From contig JAJZEH010000045.1 of assembly GCA_021805725.1 (NCBI GenBank), positions 39,378 through 103,377 on the forward strand: a stretch of 64,000 bases of DNA, written 5' to 3'. Both the position numbers and the translations under genes were made by a program. Of the stretch, positions 20,615 to 29,552 are shown piece by piece (the stretch's first letter is position 1; each line of letters opens with the position of its first letter). Origin of the DNA: Pseudomonadota bacterium (GTDB lineage Bacteria > Pseudomonadota > Gammaproteobacteria > Burkholderiales > Ferrovaceae). The notes beneath the pieces were generated by a model. It was given only the letters and a program-made list of their open reading frames with translations, made no database searches and was not told the DNA's origin.

Positions 20615-21553
20615 ATGGACAGCACAGATCTCGAAGTTCTCAAAACCGTGACGCATTGGCAGGAAGCCGGCGCCGAAGTGGCGCTGGCAACGCTCACGCG
20701 TACTTGGGGCTCGGCGCCCCGACCCGTGGGCTCACTGCTGGCCTTGACCACGGAGGGTCGTTTGGTGGGATCCCTTTCCGGCGGCTGCATCGAGGATGAC
20801 CTCCTCGCCAGGATGCATCGGGGCCTTCCAACTGCTCCAGAGACCATGATGTATGGCGTGACGGCAGAGCAGGCCAGTCGCTTCGGGCTGCCTTGTGGCG
20901 GAACGCTGGAACTGGTGCTGGAGCCGCTGCACCCCGGGAGCAAAATACAGGAGTTGCTGGAAGCCGTATCCCGACAGCAGGTGGTGGCCCGAGTGCTGGA
21001 CCTGCAGAGCGGACTGGTTGATGTGGTTCCTGCCAACCGCACGGATACCCTGGTGTGCACGGAGGTGCAATTGCGTTCCGTTCATGGTCCCCGCTGGCGC
21101 CTCCTGATCATCGGCGCGGGTCAGGTCAGTGGCTACCTGGCTGAGATGGCCATGGCGCTGGACTATCAGGTCCTGGTGTGCGATCCACGACCGGAGTTTC
21201 AGAATTCCTGGCAGATCGGGGCGCTCGCGGTGGATGAAGCCATGCCGGACGATTTCATCATTGCCCAGCGACCCGATCCCCACACCGCCATTGTTGCCCT
21301 GACCCATGATTTGAAACAGGACGACCTGGCGTTGCTCGAGGCCCTCAAATCCGATGCATTCTACGTGGGGGCCTTGGGCTCGAAGGCTACCCAGGCCAAG
21401 CGGCGTGAACGCCTTGCCCTGTTTGATCTCAGCGCAGGGCAGATCGGCTCGCTGCATGGGCCGGCAGGTTTGCCCATAGGGAGTCGCACCCCACCCGAAA
21501 TGGCCATTTCCATTCTGGCCGAAATCACTGCCGTTCGCCACGGCGTCCGGTGA
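20615..21553 (+). CDS. xdhC: XdhC/CoxI-family molybdenum cofactor chaperone
   Basis: XdhC proteins bind molybdenum cofactor, oversee its sulfuration and insert it into hydroxylases of the xanthine/CO dehydrogenase family. The 312-residue protein has the N-terminal XdhC/CoxI domain (TWGSAPRPVGSLLAL, GSLSGGCIEDDL, GLPCGGTLEL). It also has a C-terminal Rossmann domain beginning LLIIGAGQVSGYLAEMA, with YVGALGSKATQAKRRERL and IGSRTPPEMAISILAEI near the end. A MocA-like gene follows 4 bases later, a usual pairing. No molybdenum hydroxylase is encoded in this window, so the client enzyme is elsewhere. Confidence 0.88.
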   Translation: MDSTDLEVLKTVTHWQEAGAEVALATLTRTWGSAPRPVGSLLALTTEGRLVGSLSGGCIEDDLLARMHRGLPTAPETMMYGVTAEQASRFGLPCGGTLELVLEPLHPGSKIQELLEAVSRQQVVARVLDLQSGLVDVVPANRTDTLVCTEVQLRSVHGPRWRLLIIGAGQVSGYLAEMAMALDYQVLVCDPRPEFQNSWQIGALAVDEAMPDDFIIAQRPDPHTAIVALTHDLKQDDLALLEALKSDAFYVGALGSKATQAKRRERLALFDLSAGQIGSLHGPAGLPIGSRTPPEMAISILAEITAVRHGVR

Positions 21554-21557
21554 ATTC

Positions 21558-22157
21558 ATGATCGAAGGCCTTCTGCTGGCTGCGGGTCGCAGCACGCGTT
21601 TTGGCCGCAACAAGCTGATTCACGCGCCTCCGGGCGAAGCGCCGTTGGCACTCCAGGCGGCGCATTGCTTGAGCGCGCTGGAGCATTCCCTGGCAGTCAT
21701 TCCCCACGACGACTCCGCATTGCGTGCGTTGTTTCAGGAATTCGGCCTCGCAGTGACGGAAGTTGGCGCATCCGTTGCCGGCGCCCCATTAGGTTTGTCA
21801 GACAGCCTGCGCGCCGGTTTGGAGGCTACCTCAGAAGCTGCGGCCTGGATCATTGCGCTAGCTGATATGCCGCAGGTCACACCTGGTACGGTGGCAGCGA
21901 TACGCCAGTCCTTGTTCGAAGGGGCTGCCATCGTGGCTTGTCGTTATCGGGGGCAGCGCGGTAATCCGGTGGGGTTCTCTCATCGATTCAGGGCTGAGTT
22001 GATGTTGCTGCAGGGCGACCAGGGGGCGCGCGGCCTGCTGGAACGGTATCCAGGCGAAGTGTGCTGGCTGGAGGTGGAAGATCCGGGCATCCTGCTGGAC
22101 ATTGACGTGCCCGCCGACTGGCAGCGCAGGTCCGGACCGGCTACCAGCAAGCCATGA
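21558..22157 (+). CDS. mocA: MocA-like molybdenum cofactor nucleotidyltransferase
   Basis: This enzyme attaches CMP (MocA) or GMP (MobA) to molybdopterin cofactor. The 199-residue protein opens with EGLLLAAGRSTRFGRNKL, the nucleotide-binding loop of MobA-type transferases. It has IIALADMPQVTP with the metal-binding Asp in the middle, and GQRGNPVGFSHRF, DQGARGLLE and LDIDVPADW at the C-terminus, the MocA pattern. Pairing with XdhC favours cytidylyl transfer for a xanthine-dehydrogenase-like enzyme; that is inference. Its last 17 bases overlap the end of waaF on the other strand. Confidence 0.85.
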   Translation: MIEGLLLAAGRSTRFGRNKLIHAPPGEAPLALQAAHCLSALEHSLAVIPHDDSALRALFQEFGLAVTEVGASVAGAPLGLSDSLRAGLEATSEAAAWIIALADMPQVTPGTVAAIRQSLFEGAAIVACRYRGQRGNPVGFSHRFRAELMLLQGDQGARGLLERYPGEVCWLEVEDPGILLDIDVPADWQRRSGPATSKP

Positions 22158-23136
22158 CGCGTTCCGGCATCAGGTCTTCCAGGCATTTCAGATGACCCAG
22201 CGGACATTCCCGCTTGAAGCAGGGGCTGCAAGACAGGCCCAACCGGACCACTTGCGCCCGCGCTGATAGCGGGGGGGTGAATTCCGGGCTGGATGATCCG
22301 AAGACTGCCACCAGGGGGCGATCCAGGGCAGCTGCCACATGCATCAGTCCAGAATCGTTGCTGATGACCCGTTGCGCAATTGCCATGAGATCCACCGCTT
22401 GAGCCAGATCGGTAGCACCGCACAGGTTATGCACGGGACCCGGCAGGTCGAGGGCGATCTCAGCTGCAACGGGCTCGTCTTTTTTTGAGCCCAGCAGCCA
22501 GATCTGAAAGCCCTGTGCGATCAATTGCCTTCCTGCCGCCGCGAAGTGGCGCGCGGGCCAGCGCTTGGCAGGCCCGAATTCCGCACCCGGGCAGAGTACC
22601 GCCACCGGTAGGTCCAGTGTCAGGTGAAGGCGCTGCAGTGATGCAGCCTGCTGTTCCAGGTTGGGTGAAAGCCGCGGGGCGTCCACCGGCCGTTGCAGGA
22701 CCATGCCCCTGGGTAAGGAGAGGGCGGCAAAGCGCTCCACCATCAAGGGCAGGGCCTGGCGGTCCAGCACACGCGCATCGTTCAACAGCAGGTGGCGCAG
22801 CTCTCCCACATAGCCGGTGCGCAGGGGGATGTCGGCAAACCAGGGGATCAGGGCGGATTTGAAGGAGTTGGGGAGCAGGATGGCCTGCTGGTAGCCGGCC
22901 TGCCGCAGCTGTTTGCCCAGGGCGCGTCGGGACAGTAATTGCAGTTGTCCATGGCCGAAGGGGTTGTTGAGGATGCGCGTGACTTCGGGCATCCTCGACA
23001 GTACGCCGTGGGTCCACGGCGGGGCCAGCACGTCGAGTTCGCAGCCCGGGTCGCGTTTTTTGAGGGCAGCGAAGAGCGGTTGGGACAAGACGGCGTCCCC
23101 CACCCAGGAGGCGCCGATGATGAGGATTTTGCTCAA
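22141..23136 (-). CDS. waaF: ADP-heptose:LPS heptosyltransferase II
   Basis: Adds the second heptose to the LPS inner core at the cytoplasmic face of the inner membrane. The glycosyltransferase family 9 protein starts ILIIGASWVGDAVLSQPLF, has LCPGAEFGPAKRWPARHFA mid-chain (WaaF signature with the catalytic region) and ISNDSGLMHVAAALDRPLVAVFGSS at the nucleotide-sugar site. The best start is the TTG at 23136, whose TTGA overlaps the stop of the zinc-finger gene and gives 331 residues. A longer frame back to 23247 lacks family similarity. It is probably co-transcribed with ilvE and the zinc-finger gene. Confidence 0.92.
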   Translation of the reverse strand: MSKILIIGASWVGDAVLSQPLFAALKKRDPGCELDVLAPPWTHGVLSRMPEVTRILNNPFGHGQLQLLSRRALGKQLRQAGYQQAILLPNSFKSALIPWFADIPLRTGYVGELRHLLLNDARVLDRQALPLMVERFAALSLPRGMVLQRPVDAPRLSPNLEQQAASLQRLHLTLDLPVAVLCPGAEFGPAKRWPARHFAAAGRQLIAQGFQIWLLGSKKDEPVAAEIALDLPGPVHNLCGATDLAQAVDLMAIAQRVISNDSGLMHVAAALDRPLVAVFGSSSPEFTPPLSARAQVVRLGLSCSPCFKRECPLGHLKCLEDLMPERVMACW

Positions 23137-23336
23137 TGAGCCGCGCTGCGGGCTCCCCCCGCCAGAATGTAGCGTGTGCCGCAATACGGGCATTGCGCGG
23201 TCCCCGTGCGTGCTACATCCAGAAATACGCGAGGGTGGGTATTCCACAGTTTGACTGCGGGCATGGGGCAGTGCAGCGGAAGATCCTGCTCCGTGACCTC
23301 GACGGCTTTTTGGTTCAATTCGGCAGCGTTCGACAT
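23133..23336 (-). CDS. Zinc-finger (CHCC-type) protein
   Basis: A 67-residue protein of the zf-CHCC family, related to the zinc domain of the NDUFS6 subunit of mitochondrial complex I. The key residues are visible: LPLHCPMP, WNTHPRVFLDV and the C-terminal CPYCGTRYIL, giving the Cys/His/Cys/Cys ligand set. In betaproteobacteria such small proteins commonly lie beside ilvE and waaF, as here. It sits one base after ilvE and overlaps the waaF start (TTGA). Its precise role is not established. Confidence 0.85.
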   Translation of the reverse strand: MSNAAELNQKAVEVTEQDLPLHCPMPAVKLWNTHPRVFLDVARTGTAQCPYCGTRYILAGGARSAAH

Positions 23337-23337
23337 T

Positions 23338-24264
23338 TCAACCTCCGACGACGGTTAACCAGTCCTGATGCTGGGGGGAGCGACCTTTGACGCAGTCAAA
23401 GTACATCGCCTGCAGTTGCGCGGTGATCGGTCCCCGATGCCCGGCACCGATGGTACGACGATCCACCTCGCGAATGGGCGTGACCTCTGCCGCAGTACCC
23501 GTAAAGAACGCCTCGTCAGCGCTGTAGAGTTCGTCGCGTGAAATGCGGCGTTCCAGCACGGTCAGGCCGGCTTCGGCTGCCAGCTGAAAAATGCAGTCGC
23601 GGGTGATGCCTTCCAGGGCGCTGGAAAGGTCGGGGGTGTAGAGGACGCCGCGCTTGACGATGAAAATGTTCTCGCCCGAACCCTCTGCCACAAAGCCGTC
23701 CACGTCCAGCAGCAACGCCTCATCGTAGCCGTCGGCCGTCGCTTCGTTGTTGGCCAGGATGGAGTTCATGTAATTGCCGCTGGCCTTGGCCTTGCACATG
23801 GTGATGTTGGGATGGTGCCGGGTATAGGACGAGGTCTTGACGCGGATGCCCTGTTCGAGGGCTTCTTCACCCAGATAGGCACCCCAGGGCCAGGCGGCCA
23901 CGGCCACGTGGGTCTTGGCGCCTTTGGGGGAAACCCCCATCTTTTCCGAGCCAAAATACACCAGCGGACGGATGTAGCATTCCTCCAGTCCATTGCCGAC
24001 CACCGTGTCGATCTGGGCCTGCATCAAGGTTTCCAGCCCATAGGGCATGGGCATCTGCAGGATGTGCGCAGAACGCAACAGGCGCTCGGTATGCTCGCGA
24101 AGACGGAAAATGGCGGTACCTTGGGCCGTTTTGTAGGCACGAACGCCCTCGAACACGGCCAATCCATAGTGCAGGGAATGGGTGAGTACATGGGTATTGG
24201 CATCACGCCAGTCGACGAGTTGCCCATCCTGCCATATCAGCCCATCGCGATCAGACATCGACAT
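23338..24264 (-). CDS. ilvE: Branched-chain amino acid aminotransferase
   Basis: PLP fold-type IV transaminase for the last step of Leu, Ile and Val synthesis. The 308-residue protein starts MSMSDRDGLIWQDGQLVDW. It has HSLHYGLAVFEGVRAYKT near 30-48, the PLP Lys in CKAKASGNYMNSILA, EGSGENIFIVK and GTAAEVTPIREVD. The frame is open to 24321, but the ATG at 24264 has a GGAG ribosome site at a good distance and the family N-terminus. A candidate promoter lies just upstream on the minus strand. Confidence 0.95.
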   Translation of the reverse strand: MSMSDRDGLIWQDGQLVDWRDANTHVLTHSLHYGLAVFEGVRAYKTAQGTAIFRLREHTERLLRSAHILQMPMPYGLETLMQAQIDTVVGNGLEECYIRPLVYFGSEKMGVSPKGAKTHVAVAAWPWGAYLGEEALEQGIRVKTSSYTRHHPNITMCKAKASGNYMNSILANNEATADGYDEALLLDVDGFVAEGSGENIFIVKRGVLYTPDLSSALEGITRDCIFQLAAEAGLTVLERRISRDELYSADEAFFTGTAAEVTPIREVDRRTIGAGHRGPITAQLQAMYFDCVKGRSPQHQDWLTVVGG

Positions 24265-24292
24265 CTGTTGTGCTCCGTTCTGCAAAACTTCC

Positions 24293-24321
24293 ATTCTAGC
24301 GGATGTTGAAGGGGGCCACAA
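24293..24321 (-). promoter_or_regulatory. Candidate promoter for ilvE
   Basis: Read on the minus strand: TTGTGG (24321-24316), a 17-base spacer, then TAGAAT (24298-24293), 29 bases before the ilvE start. The -10 matches 5 of 6 and the -35 matches 3 of 6. Confidence 0.45.
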
Positions 24322-24392
24322 AACCGGTTACTACAAAGATTACTGGCGCCGGACGTAATCGGTCGAGGCAAAGAGGCTATAATTTCAAGGTT

Positions 24393-27300
24393 ATGGTCAG
24401 CCACCGGGCAATACTGCATCTCTCTCGTCGGGCGCTCCTTTGGGGAAGCGGCCTCCTTGCGGTCACGCTGCTGCTGTTGTGGCTGGCGCTCCAGATTATC
24501 ATTCTTAACGACGTGGGACGCTATCGACCCGAAGTGGTGGCGGCCCTTTCCAAAGCCACCGGCACACGGGTTGAAATCGGCAGCATGACCTCCGCCCGGT
24601 TTGAGTGGCTGCCCACCGTCGTACTCGACCACGTCACGATTTTCGATCCTGAGGGGCGGCCTGGCCTGGTGTTGAATCATGTGGAAGGGCGCATCTCGAT
24701 CCTGGGGTTTATGCGCGGGCGCGTCGATTTGAGCACGCTGATCATCGATCAGCCCTCGTTGACGCTCAGACGCGCCCAGGATGGTCAGCTTTTTCTGTCG
24801 GGCATTCCACTACCACGCCCCGACAGCGGTCCCAGCCAGTTTATGGAGTGGCTGGTCAACCAGGGGGAGATCAGGATCACCAAGGGCACGATTCGCTGGA
24901 TCGATGACATGCTCAACAGGCAGCCACTGCTCTTGACGCAGGGAAACATCCGGATTCGCAACAGCGGATCGCACCATCGGGTGGACATGGCTTTTACGCC
25001 CCCCAACCGCATTTCAGATCCTGTAACGCTCAAGGGGGATTTTTACGGCGAGGACGTGACGGACTTCCGGGATTGGCATGGTTCCATCATTGCCCAGTCG
25101 GCCCGGATGGATCTGGGCGCCCTTAAACCTTGGGTTCCGCAGCTTTCACAATTGGAGAGCGGGCACGGAAAGCTCAAACTCACGCTTGCAATGAGCAGCC
25201 CGCAGCAATGGGGGCTGCAAGCCGATGGCGACGTTAGCGAGCTTGAAGCGCGACTTGCGGCAGGGCTCCCCGTGCTGCATTTTGATCGGTTGCGCGGCGG
25301 AATGTCATTCAAGGCGCTTGCTGGTGGTTTTGACGTCGCCACAGACAAACTGGTGGTGAACGGGTCGGCCAGCCTCAAAACCATCGTGCCATTGGACATG
25401 CATTTGCTGTACACCGAGACGGGCGGATCGCTGCAGGTCAATCAACTGGAGTTGGCCCAATTGTCGGGCCTTGCCGATGCTTTGCCGCTTTCAGCAGAAC
25501 AGCGCGCGCGATGGCATGAGGCAGGCTTCAAGGGCCGGGTCAGCCATCTTGACCTGACATGGAAGGGTTCCCAGGCACAACCCTCCGATTACGCAGTGCA
25601 TTCTGATTTCACCGATTTCCAGGCCAACCCGCGGGGCTTGCTGCCGGCCATCCGAGGGTTTTCAGGGCATCTGGATGCTTCTGCAGATGGTGGGCAGCTC
25701 AAGGGAAAGGGAACGGATACCGTGCTCAATTTCCCCAAAATCTTTGCCGTTCCGATTCCAGTGCGCACTTACAACCTTGATGTTTCCTGGACGCATCAGC
25801 AGGCACAAACGGAAATCCGCTTCAATCGGTTCGAGGTCGAGAATGCGGATCTCATGGGCCATATGGCCGGGAAGATATCGATGGGTCCCGAGGGTCCAGG
25901 CGATAGCCAGCTCACTGGGGAGTTGCAACGCGCGCTTCCCGCCGCGGTGTGGCGTTACATGCCGCTGGGCGTCTCGGCCGATGCCCGCGACTGGCTCCAG
26001 AGCGCCCTGGTGGGGGGCACGGCGCGTCGTGTGGCCTTTGATGTCAACGGCGATCTTCAAAAATTTCCCTTTCCTCACGATCAGGGGGGGAAATTCATGG
26101 TGTCGGCGCAAATTGCCGATGCCGTGCTGCGTTACGATCCGGAGTGGCCTGTCATCACAGGCATTCAGGCCAATCTCCTGATTCAGGGTGAAGCGCTTTC
26201 GGTGACAGCAACCGATGGATTGATCATGGGTTCAAAAATCAAGGCTGCCCATGCTCAAATTACCGATTTGACCCAGGCAGACCCACTGCTCACAGTCACG
26301 GGCGAATCTGAAGGCAGCGTGCATGACGGGTTGAACTTCATTGCCAGGAGTCCCGTGTCAAAGTTCATCAATCACTTCACGGATACCCTGCAGGGCGAGG
26401 GTGCCGGGCAGTTGAGTCTCGAGCTGCAAATTCCCCTGAGCCATGTGAAGGATACGAAGGTCAAGGGAGACTACCAGTTCCTTGATGCCAGCATGGACGA
26501 CGGCGATGCGGGCATTCCCCCCATTACCCAGATCCAGGGGCATTTATCGTTTACAGAAAAGCTGCTCGCATCCCAGGGCCTGACGGCATCCGTCATGGGC
26601 GGGCCCGCCGCATTCGAATTATCCACCTTGCCCTCGGGCGCAACCCGGGTGGTCGCACATGGCAATGCGGATATGTCCCATCTCATCAAGGTCTACCACC
26701 AGCAGGTTCTTGCGGATGTCTCAGGCAAGGAGGAATGGAAGGGCGAATTCAATTTCTCCGAGAAGTTCACTGATATCCGACTGGAATCCCAGGCAGCCTA
26801 TCTGGGCGAGCCTGTATCCGTCAGGGTTTCCACGCTCAAGGACGGCACGCTGGATGTTGCCCTCAAGGGCAAAACCTCCCAGGCCAGCTTGACGAAGCGT
26901 TACCCCGTCAAGCTGATCAAGGTATTGGACGGTCCGGTGAATTGGAACGGGCATGTCTTTGTGCATTCAGGTGGACGCGACGAAGTCAGCATCAATGGCA
27001 CAGCCCTGGTTTTTCAGGAACCAGCAAAGATTGCGATATCCGGGTCTTCCCGGGGCAAGCTGCTGGCCGACCTGTCCGGAAAGGTGGCTGTTGGGTCGTT
27101 GCGTCGACTGGGCTACAACAGTCTCGCAGATCATGCCAGTGGAGCGACGGATTGGCGTGCGCGGATCGAACAGGAAGGGGCCAGGATGCGGACCACGGTC
27201 ACTTCCAGCCTGTCCGGCGTGGCGATCGATTTTCCCGAGCCATTCCATAAGGAGGCGCGCGCATTGCTGCCCTTCAGCCTCAGTTGGACTGCCGAGGGCA

Positions 27301-28628
27301 GTACGCGCCAGCTCAACGCGGCGCTGGACAATTGGCTGGGCGTGCGCGTGGCCTATGTGGCGTCGGCCAAGGGCGATGCATTGCAGGCACGCCGCGGGGT
27401 CATCAATTTTGGAGGGGAGGCTTCGACTTTGCCTCCCGACGGATTCTCCGTGATTGGCACGTTGCGTCATGCCGACCTCGATCAGTGGCAGAAAATGTGG
27501 GGCGATGCTCCCGGAGGTGCGCCCGATGACGGATTTTTTGGACCGGTTACCTGGGTCAGCCTGGGGCTGGAGGACACCCGGTGGGGTGGCAGGACCTGGG
27601 GTGCTCACCGCGTCACGGCCTCGCAAGAGGGCGGGCACTGGCAAATTCAGAGCCGTGGCACCGAAGCCGAAGGGGAAATCACCTGGTTCCCCGAAGGTTC
27701 CGGCCGCATTCGGGCGCATTTCACCAAGCTCGTGGTGCCAACGGCCCCGCCACGCGGGACCGCCGACGAGACGCCAGTGAATGTGGATGCCCAGAAAAAC
27801 ATGCCCTCCCTGGACCTGGTTGCCGAACGGTTTGGGGCCATGGGCAAAGCTCTGGGACGCCTGCAGGTTGCCGGTGCGGGCGATGGCGGCGTGTGGCGCC
27901 TGGACCACTTTTCGCTGGTGTCGGCGCAGGGGGCCATCGATGGGGATGGGCGCTGGACGGGCGCACCTACACCACAAACCCAGCTTAATTTGCATCTCAA
28001 GGCAACTGATCTGGGGAAACTGTTGTCCGATCTTGGATATCCCAACATGGTTGCGCGTGGCGAGGGCGAGGTGCGCGGTCAGCTGAACTGGAGAGGTAAT
28101 CCGCAGGACTTCAGGTTGTCGCGCGCCGCTGGCCAATTCTCGCTGGATCTGCATGACGGGCAGTTTTCCAAGGTTGAGCCTGGTGGGGCTGGCAGGCTCA
28201 TCGGATTGCTCAGCCTGCAAACCCTGCCGCGCCGCATCACGCTGGATTTCCATGACATATTCTCGGATGGCTTTGCATTTGATACGCTAACCGCGAATAT
28301 CGCCATGAATCGTGGAATATTCTCCACCCGTGATTTTGACATGACGGGGCCCGCCGCCAGGGTCATGCTTTCTGGAACCCTGGACGTTGCAACGGAAACC
28401 ACAGAGTTGAACGCCAGGGTGTCACCGGCGGTGGGAAGCAGTGTTTCTCTGGCTACGACGGTGATTGGGGGGCCCATCGCGGGTGCGGCGTCCTACCTGT
28501 TGCAAAAACTGTTGAAAAACCCGATCGACAAGGCTCTGACCTATGAGTACGCCATTGAAGGCAGCTGGGATGATCCCAAAATCAAGCCCATGGGACCTTC
28601 CGCCGTCTCGGCAACGCCAAGTCAATGA
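24393..28628 (+). CDS. yhdP: YhdP-type AsmA-like envelope protein
   Basis: A very large protein (1411 residues) anchored in the inner membrane by one N-terminal helix (about 15-38, LLWGSGLLAVTLLLLWLAL). A long periplasmic beta-rich body follows. YhdP, TamB and related proteins are thought to bridge the envelope and carry phospholipids to the outer membrane. Domains visible are an AsmA-like N-terminus (GTRVEIGSMTSARFEWLPTV) and the C-terminal YhdP/DUF3971 region (GRLIGLLSLQTLPRRITLDF, FDTLTANIAMNRGIFST, VSPAVGSSVSLAT). The ATG at 24393 fits best; an upstream start at 24303 is weaker. A perfect TATAAT at 24378-24383 lies only 9 bases before it. It is followed by nitrilase and tldD, a common betaproteobacterial order. 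Confidence 0.9.
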   Translation: MVSHRAILHLSRRALLWGSGLLAVTLLLLWLALQIIILNDVGRYRPEVVAALSKATGTRVEIGSMTSARFEWLPTVVLDHVTIFDPEGRPGLVLNHVEGRISILGFMRGRVDLSTLIIDQPSLTLRRAQDGQLFLSGIPLPRPDSGPSQFMEWLVNQGEIRITKGTIRWIDDMLNRQPLLLTQGNIRIRNSGSHHRVDMAFTPPNRISDPVTLKGDFYGEDVTDFRDWHGSIIAQSARMDLGALKPWVPQLSQLESGHGKLKLTLAMSSPQQWGLQADGDVSELEARLAAGLPVLHFDRLRGGMSFKALAGGFDVATDKLVVNGSASLKTIVPLDMHLLYTETGGSLQVNQLELAQLSGLADALPLSAEQRARWHEAGFKGRVSHLDLTWKGSQAQPSDYAVHSDFTDFQANPRGLLPAIRGFSGHLDASADGGQLKGKGTDTVLNFPKIFAVPIPVRTYNLDVSWTHQQAQTEIRFNRFEVENADLMGHMAGKISMGPEGPGDSQLTGELQRALPAAVWRYMPLGVSADARDWLQSALVGGTARRVAFDVNGDLQKFPFPHDQGGKFMVSAQIADAVLRYDPEWPVITGIQANLLIQGEALSVTATDGLIMGSKIKAAHAQITDLTQADPLLTVTGESEGSVHDGLNFIARSPVSKFINHFTDTLQGEGAGQLSLELQIPLSHVKDTKVKGDYQFLDASMDDGDAGIPPITQIQGHLSFTEKLLASQGLTASVMGGPAAFELSTLPSGATRVVAHGNADMSHLIKVYHQQVLADVSGKEEWKGEFNFSEKFTDIRLESQAAYLGEPVSVRVSTLKDGTLDVALKGKTSQASLTKRYPVKLIKVLDGPVNWNGHVFVHSGGRDEVSINGTALVFQEPAKIAISGSSRGKLLADLSGKVAVGSLRRLGYNSLADHASGATDWRARIEQEGARMRTTVTSSLSGVAIDFPEPFHKEARALLPFSLSWTAEGSTRQLNAALDNWLGVRVAYVASAKGDALQARRGVINFGGEASTLPPDGFSVIGTLRHADLDQWQKMWGDAPGGAPDDGFFGPVTWVSLGLEDTRWGGRTWGAHRVTASQEGGHWQIQSRGTEAEGEITWFPEGSGRIRAHFTKLVVPTAPPRGTADETPVNVDAQKNMPSLDLVAERFGAMGKALGRLQVAGAGDGGVWRLDHFSLVSAQGAIDGDGRWTGAPTPQTQLNLHLKATDLGKLLSDLGYPNMVARGEGEVRGQLNWRGNPQDFRLSRAAGQFSLDLHDGQFSKVEPGGAGRLIGLLSLQTLPRRITLDFHDIFSDGFAFDTLTANIAMNRGIFSTRDFDMTGPAARVMLSGTLDVATETTELNARVSPAVGSSVSLATTVIGGPIAGAASYLLQKLLKNPIDKALTYEYAIEGSWDDPKIKPMGPSAVSATPSQ

Positions 28629-28646
28629 ATCGTATAGGATGACGCA

Positions 28647-29552
28647 ATGACGTCCGTAAAAAAAGCTGCAGCAGCGCCAGATTCCGGGTTTGGCAAGGCC
28701 AAACCGCTTCCGGGAAGCTTCCGTGTGGCCGCCATTCAAATGGCTTCGGGTCCGCAAGTGGGAGCCAATCTCTCTGAAGCCGGACGCCTCATCAGAATGG
28801 CGGCAGATCAGGGTGCGGGACTCATCGGCCTGCCGGAATATTTTGCCATCATGGGCATGCACGACGACGACAAGGTCAAAGTGGCCGAAAACTTCGGCAA
28901 TGGGCCGATCCAGGAGTTCCTGTCGCGCACGGCCAAGCGCTTTGGCGTGTGGGTCGTGGGCGGATCCATTCCGATCAAATCCGGCGACCCTCACAAAATC
29001 CGCAACAGCTGCCTTGTCTACGACGCTGATGGCCACTGCGTGGCCCGCTATGACAAGATTCATCTGTTTGGCTTTCAGCGGGGCGCCGAGCGTTACGATG
29101 AAGCGCGAACCATCCTGCCGGGTAGCGAAGTGGTTGCCTTTGACAGCCCCTTTGGCCGAATCGGCTTGTCGATCTGCTACGACTTGCGTTTTCCAGAGTT
29201 GTACCGGGCCATGGGACAGGTCGATCTGATCTTCATCCCGTCTGCATTTACCGAAACCACGGGGAAAGCCCACTGGGAAACGCTTGTGCGCGCCCGCGCC
29301 ATCGAAAATATCGCCTATGTAGTGGCACCGGCGCAGGGGGGCTATCACATGAATGGCCGGGAAACCCACGGCTCCACCATGATCGTCGATCCTTGGGGCG
29401 TCGTGCTGGATCAATTGCCGCGCGGGTCCGGAGTAGTCATTGCTGGTGTCAATCCGGTACACCAGGCTGAGTTGCGTACCAGCCTGCCGGCACTGTCTCA
29501 TCGTACCTTGGGCCTTGCCACGCCCAGAAAAACCAAAACAGGAAACAAATGA
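28647..29552 (+). CDS. Carbon-nitrogen hydrolase (Nit/deaminated glutathione amidase-like)
   Basis: Cytoplasmic amidase of the nitrilase superfamily. The 301-residue protein has the Glu-Lys-Cys triad in [18 protein letters not shown] and [14 protein letters not shown]. The last motif is characteristic of the Nit1/YbeM group, which hydrolyses deaminated glutathione, a damage-repair reaction. It follows yhdP and its stop overlaps the tldD start (ATGA). Substrate is by subfamily resemblance only. The N-terminal 20 residues are Lys/Ala-rich and variable. Confidence 0.85.
   Translation: MTSVKKAAAAPDSGFGKAKPLPGSFRVAAIQMASGPQVGANLSEAGRLIRMAADQGAGLIGLPEYFAIMGMHDDDKVKVAENFGNGPIQEFLSRTAKRFGVWVVGGSIPIKSGDPHKIRNSCLVYDADGHCVARYDKIHLFGFQRGAERYDEARTILPGSEVVAFDSPFGRIGLSICYDLRFPELYRAMGQVDLIFIPSAFTETTGKAHWETLVRARAIENIAYVVAPAQGGYHMNGRETHGSTMIVDPWGVVLDQLPRGSGVVIAGVNPVHQAELRTSLPALSHRTLGLATPRKTKTGNK

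Noticed and set aside
26967..28253. 428-codon minus-strand frame inside yhdP
   Set aside because: Shadow frame; composition and motifs belong to the plus-strand gene.
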